Origin: Dactylorhiza incarnata | Taxonomy: Eukaryota > Streptophyta > Magnoliopsida > Asparagales > Orchidaceae | Assembly (NCBI GenBank): GCA_033032865.1 | Contig: JAWHQI010000009.1 | Span: forward strand, 13,658,001-13,722,000 | Length of the DNA stretch: 64,000 nucleotides | Direction of reading: 5' to 3' | In this document: positions 29,781 through 39,286 of the stretch, one piece after another | Position numbering within the stretch: the stretch's first letter is position 1 | Layout of the letters: each line of letters begins with the position of its first letter | The notes under the pieces: generated by a model | What the model was told of the DNA's origin: nothing | Database searches by the model: none | Seen by the model: only the letters and a program-made list of their open reading frames with translations | Made by a program: the position numbers and the translations under genes

Positions 29781-32700
29781 CAGGAGACGTCAGCGAGTTC
29801 TCCTCCTACACTCGCCTAGCTACTGCAGATAGCATCCAGACGGCGGATGGTACGTTCCAACCAGTGGTCGGTAAGGGTACTGTTAATTGTTCAGGTTCAG
29901 TAAGACTATCCAATGTTTTGCATGCTCCTTCTTTTCCAGTCAATCTCTTATCCATTAGTTCTATTATTATTCAACTGAGATGTGTTGTTTCTTTTGATAT
30001 TCCCAAGGTGACTTTCCAGGAGAAAGGGACGAGGCGGATACTTGGGACTGGGACTTGGCATGACGGGCTGTGGTATCTGGATCGGGGAGGACTGGACGCA
30101 GCTCTTATATCCGTGGTAGAGAGGGCAGAAGTTAGAGGACAAAAGATGAGTGCAGAGGATACGCTGGTACTCCATCATAGGCGGCTGGGGCACCCTTCGT
30201 TTGTCACTCTAGCTAGGTTGTTTCCTGTTATGTTTGAAAAAGCAAATAAAACTAAATTGGTATGTGATGCTTGTGATCTAGGCAAGCTTACTAGGAGTTC
30301 GTATGTTAGTACGGGCCAGAGAAGCTCTTCTGTTTTTGATGTTGTTCATTCCGATGTATGGGGGCCTTGTGCTGTAAGTTTTTTAAATGGATTTAAGTAT
30401 TTTGTCACCTTTATTGATTGCGCCTCTCGTGTTACTTGGTTATATTTGATGAAAAACAAGAGTGAGGTATTTACCTGCTTCCGAGATTTCCATAAGCTTG
30501 TTCAGACGCAATACACTAAGGTGATCAAGGTACTAAGGTCAGATAATGGGACAGAATACACTAATAGGACAATGAGAGAGTACTTATCAGCTAATGGGAT
30601 ATTGCACCAGACCACCTGTGCATACACACCGGCACAGAATGGAGTGGCGGAAAGGAAGAACAGACACCTTCTGGAGGTGGCAAGAAGTATGATGCTTAAC
30701 ATGAAGGTTCCTCAGAGTCTGTGGGGATATGCGATGTTGACAGCGGCACAACTGATCAACAGGATGCCATCACAAGTTCTGGGGTGGAAGTCTCCATGTC
30801 AGTTATTGCAGGGACATAACGGGGGGATCCTTTCGTTGAAGGTTTTTGGGTGTGTGTGCTTCGTGAAGGACAACAGGCCGGGTGTTGGTAAGCTTGATGC
30901 GAGGGCAGTCAAATGTATCTTTGTGGGCTACTCTCGTACTCAGAAGGGGTACGTGTGTTGGAGTCCAGTGGAGAAAAGAAGCTTTGTGAGCATGGATGTT
31001 CACTTTAGGGAGTTGGAGCAGTACTACCAACAGGAGGGAGCCCCACCCACACTAGATTCATCTGATAGCGAAGATATGAGGCGAGAGAGGGAGAGGTTGG
31101 TGACAGATCTGGGAGTATGGCAGGGAGGACCAGTGGAGGAGGAGCAAGAAAGCGATAAAGAGCGGCTGGAGGAAGAGAGACGAGGTGTTAGACCTACAGC
31201 TCAAGGGGAGCTACTTACATACAGTGGGAGGGGGAAGCTACCAACTGTATCAGCTCCTGTGCCTGTGCCCAGTCTAGCTCCTAGTCCCTTGGCTACGTCT
31301 GTCCCTACTCCTGGAACGCCTACATCACCGCAAGCCTCAGGTGATATCCTTTCCCCTCACTCTCCTTGCCCAACTGTCACCTTACGGAAGACTACCCGTA
31401 GCAATGCGGGAAATCCTCCTAATAGATACGGTTGGGACCTTGCTTCTTTTGTCTCTTATGATCATATCTCCTCTTCTCACGGAGCATTCATTGCATCGTT
31501 GGATAGTATTATTGTACCTAACAATTGGCAGGTTGCCAAAGACGATCCGAAGTGGAAGACAGCAATGAAGGAGGAGATGAGGGCTCTTGAGAAGAACAAG
31601 ACTTGGGAGCTAGCACAGCTGCCAAAGAATAAGAAGGCCGTCGGGTGCAAATGGGTGTTCACTGTGAAGCAGAACCCAGAGGGACAAGTCGAGCGCTACA
31701 AGGCCCGATTAGTTGCCAAGGGGTACAGTCAGACCTATGGCATCGATTATGATGAGACATTTGCACCCGTCGCAAAGATGAGCACCGTCAGGACTCTGAT
31801 CAGCTTGGCGGTGAATGGTGGATGGATGTTGCACCAACTAGATGTGAAGAACGCTTTCCTTCATGGAGATCTAGCAGAGGAGGTGTACATGGAGATACCA
31901 CCAGGGTTTGGCACAGCCAAGACAGAAGGCAGAGTCTGCAGGTTGAAGAAGTCCCTCTATGGGCTGAAGCAGTCACCTCGCGCGTGGTTCGACAGGTTCA
32001 GGAAGGCGATGATTGGAATGGGATATCAGCAGACAAATGCCGATCACACAGTGTTTTTCAGGCAGAATGGAAGTCACATCACCATGCTTGCGGTGTATGT
32101 GGACGACATGATCATCACAGGGGATGATGAGCGGGAGATTGGCCGCCTCAAGGGGGCTCTGGGCAAAGAGTTTGAGGTGAAGGATCTGGGTCTTCTTAGG
32201 TATTTTCTAGGAATTGAGATTGCTTACGAAGCAGAAGGGATAGTCCTTTCCCAAAGGAAATACGCTTTGGATCTCCTCACAGAAACTGGGATGTTGGGGT
32301 GCAAACCTGCTGCGACACCAATCGATCGGAAGTGTAAATTGGGTGTTGAGTCTGGAGAACCGGTGGATCGTGAGTTGTATCAAAGGCTAGTTGGGAGGTT
32401 GATTTATTTGAACCACACTCGCCCAGACATCTCATTTGCTGTGAGCGTGGTGAGCCGCTACATGCATGACCCGAGGAAGGGCCATATGGATGCAGTGTAC
32501 CAGATTCTGCGGTACTTGAAGAATGCCCCTGGCAAGGGGCTGACGTTCAGAAGGAACGGGCACATGAAGATTGAGGGCTACTGCGACTCGGACTGGGCAA
32601 GCTGTGCGGACGACAGGAGGTCCACCTCAGGCTATTGCATATTTGTGGGAGGTAACCTGGTATCCTGGAGAAGCAAGAAACAGTCAGTAGTGGCTAGATC

Positions 32701-33049
32701 AACGGCAAAAGCAGAGTATAGAGCCATGGCATTAGGGGTGGCTGAGCTTCTGTGGCTGAAAGGGATGCTTGTTGAGTTGAAGCTGGATCACGGAGATAAG
32801 ATGAAACTGTGGTGTGACAGTCAGTCAGCTATTAGCATTGCAAATAATCCAGTCCAACACGATCGAACAAAGCATATAGAGATTGATAGATTTTTCATAA
32901 AGGAAAAACTTGATAGTGGGCTACTGGAGTTGAGTCACGTCTCGACCAAGGGTCAGGTAGCAGATTGCTTGACCAAGGGACTCAATTCAGAAGATATGAT
33001 CAGGGGGTGTGACAAGATGGGCTTAGTGAATATATTTCGCCAATCTTGA
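29681..33049 (+). CDS. copia D Pol: protease-integrase-RT-RNase H
   Basis: A 1,122-codon frame; its first Met is not necessarily a start, since Pol normally follows from Gag. Protease WIIDSGASRHVTG at residues 23-35; GAG-pre-integrase RRLGHPSFVTL and CDACDLGK near 165-205; integrase D-D-E in HSDVWGP, LRSDNGTEY and NGVAERKNRHLLE; linker FVGYSRTQKGYVCWSP; RT with [21 protein letters not shown] and YVDDMIITGDD; RNase H with YCDSDWASCADDRRSTSGY, CDSQSAISIANNP and RTKHIEIDRFF. One departure is STAKAEYRAMA, where STAEAEYRAMA is usual. Length is normal. Pol products process Gag, copy RNA to DNA in the particle and insert it in the nucleus. Confidence 0.93.
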   Translation: MYAHPTDGSLALASISPSRASDWIIDSGASRHVTGDVSEFSSYTRLATADSIQTADGTFQPVVGKGTVNCSGSVRLSNVLHAPSFPVNLLSISSIIIQLRCVVSFDIPKVTFQEKGTRRILGTGTWHDGLWYLDRGGLDAALISVVERAEVRGQKMSAEDTLVLHHRRLGHPSFVTLARLFPVMFEKANKTKLVCDACDLGKLTRSSYVSTGQRSSSVFDVVHSDVWGPCAVSFLNGFKYFVTFIDCASRVTWLYLMKNKSEVFTCFRDFHKLVQTQYTKVIKVLRSDNGTEYTNRTMREYLSANGILHQTTCAYTPAQNGVAERKNRHLLEVARSMMLNMKVPQSLWGYAMLTAAQLINRMPSQVLGWKSPCQLLQGHNGGILSLKVFGCVCFVKDNRPGVGKLDARAVKCIFVGYSRTQKGYVCWSPVEKRSFVSMDVHFRELEQYYQQEGAPPTLDSSDSEDMRRERERLVTDLGVWQGGPVEEEQESDKERLEEERRGVRPTAQGELLTYSGRGKLPTVSAPVPVPSLAPSPLATSVPTPGTPTSPQASGDILSPHSPCPTVTLRKTTRSNAGNPPNRYGWDLASFVSYDHISSSHGAFIASLDSIIVPNNWQVAKDDPKWKTAMKEEMRALEKNKTWELAQLPKNKKAVGCKWVFTVKQNPEGQVERYKARLVAKGYSQTYGIDYDETFAPVAKMSTVRTLISLAVNGGWMLHQLDVKNAFLHGDLAEEVYMEIPPGFGTAKTEGRVCRLKKSLYGLKQSPRAWFDRFRKAMIGMGYQQTNADHTVFFRQNGSHITMLAVYVDDMIITGDDEREIGRLKGALGKEFEVKDLGLLRYFLGIEIAYEAEGIVLSQRKYALDLLTETGMLGCKPAATPIDRKCKLGVESGEPVDRELYQRLVGRLIYLNHTRPDISFAVSVVSRYMHDPRKGHMDAVYQILRYLKNAPGKGLTFRRNGHMKIEGYCDSDWASCADDRRSTSGYCIFVGGNLVSWRSKKQSVVARSTAKAEYRAMALGVAELLWLKGMLVELKLDHGDKMKLWCDSQSAISIANNPVQHDRTKHIEIDRFFIKEKLDSGLLELSHVSTKGQVADCLTKGLNSEDMIRGCDKMGLVNIFRQS

Positions 33050-33056
33050 GGAGGAG

Positions 33057-33134
33057 TGTTGTAATATAAAATATTGTAGGCTATAAATAGCCACTTGGTT
33101 TTGCCCTAATAGAATTACGGTTCATTTCGTAACT
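33057..33134 (+). repeat. 3' LTR of copia D (78 bp)
   Basis: Identical in all 78 positions to 28,107-28,184 by direct reading, and preceded by GAGGAGGAG-type purines. Confidence 0.9.
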
Positions 33135-33189
33135 GTTGCAAATGTCTCTTATAAACTAAACCCCTCAATATTCTGACTATTTTGCCTGT

Positions 33190-33640
33190 AGGATACGTGC
33201 CCTTAAGTCTTTGGTAGGTAGCATTGGTGTTTTCAATCCAAATGGCTGCACAATATAACATAGAATTCCTTCATCAATGATAATGCTCATATTCACACCA
33301 TTAGCTGAGTGCATCTTGATTTGGTGGTAGCAGAAGAAAGCATCTATGAAACTTAGAACATGGATTATAACTGCCAAACTCACTAGAACATTGATGTTTG
33401 GAAGCAGGTAAGAGTTTTTGGGTAGGACTCTTCTGAAGTCAACGCACATCTTCCACTTCCTATTTTATTTCTTCGTTATCACCATATTTGAGATCCACTT
33501 AGGACAATGGACTTCTTGAACGAATCCCGCCTTTAGTAGCTTGTGAATTTCTTCCTTCAAGGTTACCTCTAATCTTTTACGAGGTTTTTCTACTACCATA
33601 TAAGTCTGCTCCCCATCCAAATGTGCAGCTGATGGAAAGT
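33190..33640 (-). pseudogene. Ty3/gypsy reverse transcriptase fragment
   Basis: Minus-strand reading includes KAGFVQEVHCPKWISNMV, then MCVDFRRVLPKNSYLLPNIN, SFIDAFFCYHQIKMH and CYIVQPFGLKT, the finger/palm part of a Tat/Retand-like gypsy RT. The palm Asp of SFIDAF is kept, but the second catalytic motif (YxDD) and everything else is missing. Several substitutions and stops. It is an orphan fragment next to copia D. Confidence 0.8.
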
Positions 33641-33849
33641 CATCTTCGAGTCCATCCTAGATATTCGATGGTTGCCATGGAAAAACATCGATATTGTTTT
33701 GAAATAAACCAATAAGGACGGAGCGAAAATTACTTGAATAAGAGAACTGATTTGACAAATTTTCCATGGAGTCTATCTAAATGGAACTTCCATCACTTCA
33801 TCCATCATAGTTATGCTTCTCTTTTTTTTCCATTATGACGGCTCTTTGG

Positions 33850-34035
33850 AAGGGGAGCCTTGGTGAACCGGTTGATGTGTTGCCGTGTGACCTTGAGGTC
33901 ATGGGTTCGAGTCCGGGAAGCAGCCTCTTGCAAAAATGCATGGTAAGGTTTGCCTACATTTCACCCTTGTGGTGGGACCCTTCCTCGGACCCTCGCTGCG
34001 CGGGGATGCCTTTGTGCACCGGGCTGCCCTTTTTT
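33850..34035 (+). mobile_element. Au-like tRNA-derived SINE, full length
   Basis: 186 bp from AAGGGGAGCCTTGG (A-box region) through B-box GGGTTCGAGTCC to GTGCACCGGGCTGCCC and a T tail. Flanked by a 16-bp target duplication, TATGACGGCTCTTTGG (33,834-33,849) and TATGACGACTCTTTGG (34,036-34,051), with one mismatch. Closely related to the truncated copy at 27,393. Non-coding; moved by a LINE in trans. Confidence 0.93.
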
Positions 34036-34051
34036 TATGACGACTCTTTGG

Positions 34052-35130
34052 GTGATACTGAAGGTGAGGGATGGCCAGGTGCCCTGGTGGACACGTGGCC
34101 GGGACAGTACTAAGAAGGGGTAGATCAAATATTGCATTATATGGAGATTTAGTTAGAAATTGTGGCCATGTCATTATTCATGATCACAATGACATCATGT
34201 TAAATGTTCTGACAAATCTTCACCTATAAAAGAGATTATAGGTGAGAGGATTCGAGTAAGATTTACCTTATGATAATAGTGTTCTAGTGACAGTACTCTA
34301 GTATAGAGTAATATTTTAGTACTAGTATATTTGCAAGTTATTGGAAGTCCATTATTATAAAGCCCAAGCAGAACAAAATCAGAAAATTTTCCCGTTAACT
34401 ACAATTCAATCTTACAATGACATAACGACTGCTTCTATTTATGTATTCCAAACAGACATCCCCATTGTTAACCATGAAAGAAAGGAGAAGAATAAGAAAG
34501 AAGAAGACGAAGCAAAGTAGTAAAAGCAGAGAGAAGCGGTTTCCATCAACAAACAGCAAAGCAAATTACCGATCTGTTAGAAACAATTCAGCAATCGCCA
34601 TTCAACCCCTGACCATTTCGCAAACAGAAAAGAGTGGGAAATCAAACGTTTGCGGTGCATAATCCAAGCAGGATAAATGCAGGGAGCCACACCTGTATTT
34701 CATCAATTAACAGGAGGAGAAGAGGCGTTCTTGAGTTGGAGCAAAAAAGGTTAGAAGAACAATACCAAAATCTCCACTCCGCCGCCGCCGCCGCAGGCGC
34801 AGGCGCCACCGCCAGAATGAAACTCCTAACTCGAAAACCTAGAGACGCCAATCCCGTAAATAAAACTACGGCTTCTTCGAGAAAGTGAGAGAGCTGATGC
34901 TTCATTGGAGAAAGAACCATTGCTATTTTTATGGTTAGGTCGGATTGAGAGCGGAAGGCAGATGGTTACGCGCATCACGAGAAGCAGCAGTGTCAGCTTG
35001 AGCAAGAAAAAACAGATTAGTTCGGGAGAAAGAGGAGAGAGGAGAAAGAGGAGAAAGAAAAGTAAAGTACTTTTTCAAATAAATATAATTTAAAAAATGC
35101 AGATTGAAAATTGCAAAAAAAAAATTATTT
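34052..35130. other. Unassigned; purine-rich and GCC-repeat patches
   Basis: 34,470-34,560 is A/G-rich. 34,765-34,815 has a short (GCC)n run like those in plant first exons, and frames on both strands cross it, but none shows family similarity or a clear start with splice sites. I treat it as non-coding or a decayed gene edge. Confidence 0.3.
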
Positions 35131-35829
35131 AAGGGTGATCTTATGGGCAAATCTATTTTGGCTAATGACAGTTCATGATTAATTGCAGACCGTGAATGTT
35201 AATGTCACACCAAAATTTTAATGTAAAACCAAATTTTATTCGTAAACTAACATGAAAAATTAAAATTTTAATTAATCAATTAAAATCCAAAGTGTATTCT
35301 TTCTAGGCACTTAAATTAATGGTTGTCACTTAAATTACATAACATATCATTTTAGGCACAAAATCTTCAAAGTGTACTCTTTCATAACGTTTCATCATGC
35401 AAAAAAAATTATGTTTTTATTAATTCAAATATTTAAAGATGTATACATAGTGGATAGAAGTTATAATGCCTACCTAAATACCATCAATCAAACTGTAGTT
35501 CAAAAATTGATTGTCCTCGAAATGTACAATTTAGAAGAGCCAAAATATCGTTATAAATCTGCAATTAAATTTATAATTGTAAGTTATTAAAGTAGTAAAC
35601 ATATAAATATAACATAAATTAAAAGTTTAAATGCATACCTAAACTTCATGAATCAAAATGTAACACAAAAAACGATTCTCCCCCGTAATTTATAAGTTGA
35701 AAGACCAAAAATTTTGTTATAAAACTGCAATTTAAATTACATTTTAAAATTTATTAAAATAGTAAACATATAGAAATAAAGAGAAATTAAATAATTTACT
35801 AATGTCTTTGACTTACCAAACTGTCGGAT

Positions 35830-36679
35830 CTCATTTAGTAGCAATTTCTTAATGATATTTCTTCCAACTTGAGAATATGGGCGGTAGTGGACAATCATCA
35901 TGCACCAACAGTTGTACAAAGTGGTTTTCATTTATGAACCCAATGAAAATTGTTATTGGCAATATTGAAGGTGCAGAATATAACGGTAGGAAAGTGAAAG
36001 ACTGGAATGAAGAGAAATGAACGAATCTTACATTGTAACACGAAGCTACAATCAATCTCATGTCAGGCATAGTCATCCACTTATCAAGTGGCGCAGGAAC
36101 AACTGTACAAACTAAAGAGGCAATAAGTTCATTATATTGTGTGCTTCCATATATCTCTGCGTATAGGCTTTGGTTCCGTTACATTTCACCAAGAAGTTCA
36201 CTTCGCATCTTAGCTCTTTCGTTATAAAAGGTTCTTAGACATGTAACATTATTTTGGTCTCTTTTCTTAAGAGTAGTCAAGATTTTTCGAGGCTTCACTC
36301 TGACAACATCCATCTCATGAACAATATTTTGCTCACTTTCATTTAACCTTACTGCATAAGAATGAGCGTATAGGTGTACTATTTCATGGTTATAAACACC
36401 ACATTTCATTTCAAGTGTTCACTCACTACCGGTTACATCTCTTGTGCATTTCAACAAAAAGGGACAACCACATCATTTAGAAGATGATTTCCTCATATTC
36501 TTGTTCACACAACCATTTTGACTCCGACGTTTAAATCTGGCTCTATCACACCCCAACATTACTCTAGGTTTGGTCCTAGAGGTTATCATATCTGCGCTTT
36601 GTATTGTAATAACAAAACCAACACCTTCAGCAACATCACAGACCCATGCGATCATTTCCTCTCGAGTTGGAAAGCTCAT
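35830..36679 (-). pseudogene. FAR1-like / OTU-like fusion remnant of a Mutator-type transposase gene
   Basis: From 36,679 the minus strand encodes a FAR1-type DNA-binding domain: REEMIAWVCDVAEGVGFVI, TKPRVMLGCDR, CGCPFLLKC after a stop, then MKCGVYNHEIVHLYA and RKILTTLKKRDQNNVTCLRT. The central MULE transposase is absent. The sequence passes within about 60 bases to a region resembling the OTU-like C-terminal module of some plant FAR1/MULE proteins: DKWMTMPDMRLIVASCYNV, LTFLP-like FTFLPLYSAP, and FINENHFVQLL (35,850-36,090). OTU proteases cleave ubiquitin-type conjugates; the His of NHFV is kept but the Cys region is not seen. Several stops; inactive. Confidence 0.6.
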
Positions 36680-37047
36680 AGAAGTTGTAAGAAAATTTCA
36701 AACATCAATATTAACTGCAAATATCGTAGAGAATAACAAACATAAGAACAATAAATCTGTGGAACATGTGCATGCTAAAACAAGTGGGACTGCAATAACA
36801 TCCTTCACTCATTCTAACCAATATTAGATTGCTTCGTGTTTTTGTCCAGCTAGAAGTAATGGATGGCAAATATCCTTCAGAAAATAAGGAATTAACTCTC
36901 CCAGAACAAGGAAATAATGATATACCTGCGGTTTTGGAGCCCCCTGTCAAATCTGGTACACGATAGGTGTCCGACAGAGCAGAAAACCACACATCGAACT
37001 CGCATGTGGAGGAGGATGATCGAAGGGGCTAAATACAAAGATCTGAG

Positions 37048-37389
37048 CTAATGTTGAACTCGCATGTGGAGGAGGAAGAAAGAAATACCTAATGTTGAAG
37101 AAGAGTCCTCTGCCGCCGTCGGATTAGATGGAGGAGTAACTTCGGGCGAAGGTGGGGCTACAACCAAAGGCGCGGCTTCAGGCGGCGCACATCGGGAGGT
37201 TAGCCTGAGATCATCATTCTTGGAAGGAAACGCCAATGAAGGGTAAGAGGTTACAGGCGGCGGCAAGGCATGGGCGGTGCACATCCGGAGCTTAGGCTGC
37301 GAGGCATCGGCGACGCACATCGGGAGTTTAGGTCTGCGACATTCCATCGGGAAACTAAGGCTGTGTGATCGCGAGAAGGGGGCTGCCAC
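37048..37389 (-). other. Exon-like GC-rich frame, function unknown
   Basis: A 113-codon minus-strand frame, rich in Pro/Ser, flanked by AT-rich sequence. It may be the leader exon of the Mutator-like element or another captured fragment. I see no family similarity and the opposite strand is also partly open, so coding status is doubtful. Confidence 0.25.
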
Positions 37390-37399
37390 TAGTGGAAAT

Positions 37400-38040
37400 G
37401 AGGGGAATGAGTTTTTAAATTTTATTGGCTTGCCAATAGCCTAAATTAGGCTGCTCATATAATTACTCTTATTTAAATGGCTGAATTTTAGAGGGTCGTA
37501 ATTTTCAATCTGTTGAACAAAATTTTAAGCGACAGTGGACTCTGAATAAAAAAACACACATGATAGATTGTATTAGATACCTTATTTGAAAATTTTGGTG
37601 AATTCTTCTTGAATTATAATAACAAACCATGAAATTGCTAACTATTGCTTCATTATTGAAATGACATAGCTTTCGAGATTACCCCACAAAAATGCAAAAT
37701 TGTTCAAACTTATCATTTAATCTGGAAAGCTATGTTAGCTTCATTTTATTCATTGCTTAATATTTTCTTTTTTCTCATATAGCTACTAGCAAAAATAAGA
37801 AATTTTAATGGTATAATTGATTTCTTTGTTCAAAATCGGTTGTTGTCACTAAGAAGAACAAAATCAAATCCATTCAAGGAATAAGCCTACTATAGCTAGT
37901 TGTCTCTTAAGTTCAAAAAAATACAACTGAAATAACTAAGAGGATAAAATCATCACTGCATCTCAAGCCGGAATTGCATATCATTCCTTAAGTTTAAAAA
38001 TGATCAAAACTTATTTGATCATTTTTGATTCAACAATCAC
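37400..38040. other. AT-rich sequence, no gene seen
   Basis: Intron-like composition. On the minus strand it follows the donor of the captured exon at 38,041, so the first part is probably the captured intron. Confidence 0.3.
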
Positions 38041-38289
38041 CTGGCCCAAGATCCTGCAGAGGTGTTCGGGGGCTGGTTGTCACCGAGGTCAAAAACATGT
38101 GCGCGGAGATAGTCCATTGGCGTCGCAGTAAAAAGCTCCTCGAGCTCTTGCAGCGCCTCTAGCCTTTGACTGCACGTAGTGGAGCCATGCTGGGTTTAGC
38201 TTCAGAATCAGCATCCCTTCAAGGAACATTCTCGCGTTCTGGTCCACAAACTTCATGAGATACTCAAGGTACCGATTGCCGGTCTCCAT
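38041..38289 (-). pseudogene. Captured first exon of an unidentified host gene
   Basis: ATG at 38,289 follows a plausible 5' untranslated region (38,290-38,480). The frame reads METGNRYLEYLMKFVDQN and LEGMLILKLNPAWLHYVQ. Near 38,160 a one-base shift moves to LEALQELEELFTATPMDYL and RAHVFDLGDNQPP, then ends at a donor CCAG/GTGATT. The consistent coding composition on both sides of the shift and the donor argue for a real exon. I do not recognise the gene. Confidence 0.55.
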
Positions 38290-38654
38290 GGCGAAAAATA
38301 AATCTTATTAAGGTTTTTTATAGGAATCACATTGTGGAGGATCGGAGAGGATAAAAAGAGGTAGAATTGAGGAGATGGAGAGATAAAATTGGACATAGAA
38401 CGAAGAAACCATGATCATTTTCGTGGAAGGGAGCAGGGCGAGAACGAAGGAGGCGGGTTGCGTGAGTTTGGTTTGCACCTATCCAACTTTAGGAGTTTTT
38501 AGGTAATTTTTTTATAATTTATAATTAATAAGGTGGTCTTCACATACTCAAAATAGTGTGCACATAACAATCACCTTAAAATATAATTCTTAAAAAAAAT
38601 TTATGGAAAATAATGACAAATCAAAAATAATGGTGGATGGTTATGACTTATGAT

Positions 38655-39286
38655 TAGGGATGCAAATTTGGCGAAGGCCCAGTTGCCCGGGCCGGGTCAT
38701 TCTGAGCCCGATTAGGCCCGGGTCTGGTTAGACTCAGGTTAGGGCCAGCCCAAGCTTAAGGGGGATCGCAAGGCCCCTTATTTAGCCAGAGTCTGGCCTT
38801 GTGCCCAGCCCGAGCCCAGGCCCGCCTGGAAGCCTGCTTAAATGCTGGGCGGACAACCAACATTTAAATGTTGGGATGTCGACCCAGCATTTAAATGATG
38901 GGCGGCCAACCCAACATTAAATGTTGGGCCCAACATTTAAATGCTCGCGGCCAGCCTAACATTAAATGTTGGGACCAACATTTAAATGCTAGGCGGCCAA
39001 CCCAGTATTAAATGCTAGGCTGGCGCCCATCATTCATGCTGCCAAACGGCAGCAATTGATGTCATTTGGCAGCAGCTGGCTGCCATTTGGAAGCTAGTTA
39101 ACTAGCTGCCAAATGGCAGCTAGCCATTAGCTTTGGGGACCACTTAGGCCTTGTTTTGTGGGCTCAGTAGGCCCTCTTATGTTGCAAGGGCCCATGCCTG
39201 GTTTGAGTTGGGCCCAGTAGCAAAAAAGCCCGGGCCCAGGGGGCTTGGGCCTGTCCTGGGACCGGAAGGCCTTATTTGCACACCTA
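38655..39286. mobile_element. Non-autonomous hAT element rich in palindromes
   Basis: Ends TAGGGATGCAAAT and, in reverse complement, TAGGTGTGCAAAT. Flanked by 8-bp repeats CTTATGAT (38,647-38,654) and CTTACGAT (39,287-39,294), differing at one base, as expected of hAT. The interior has repeated palindromes such as CCCAACATTTAAATG with inverted copies, and GCTGCCAAATGGCAGC, plus GGCCCGGGCC near both ends. No transposase. Confidence 0.85.

Larger units (their letters stand above)
28107..33134 (+). mobile_element. Ty1/copia retrotransposon D, near-intact, 78-bp LTRs
   Basis: A 5,028-bp element with identical 78-bp terminal direct repeats, primer-binding site TGGTATCAGAGC (28,185-28,196), gag, pol and a polypurine tract TTGAGGAGGAG before the 3' LTR. 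Flanks GTTGT (28,102-28,106) and GTTGC (33,135-33,139) look like a 5-bp target duplication with one change. Gag-pol is uninterrupted except for a one-base frame offset at a run of seven G (29,669-29,675). All catalytic motifs are present. The LTRs are unusually short for a full-length copia element. Confidence 0.93.
35131..38577 (-). mobile_element. Candidate Mutator-like element with FAR1-type gene and captured exon
   Basis: The left end AAGGGTGATCTTATGGGCAA and the reverse complement of the right end AAGGTGATTGTTATGTGCAC, both continuing to an ATTTTG block, form an imperfect inverted repeat of about 30 bases. Between them, on the minus strand, are a captured host first exon (38,041-38,289), an exon-like block (37,048-37,389) and a FAR1/MULE-type gene remnant (35,830-36,679). 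A 9-bp target duplication could not be found. The whole is an inference; the ends need alignment to other copies. Confidence 0.45.

Noticed and set aside
34634..34920. Frames across the (GCC)n patch as a host first exon
   Set aside because: Both strands are open, no splice donor or recognised motif; left as unassigned.
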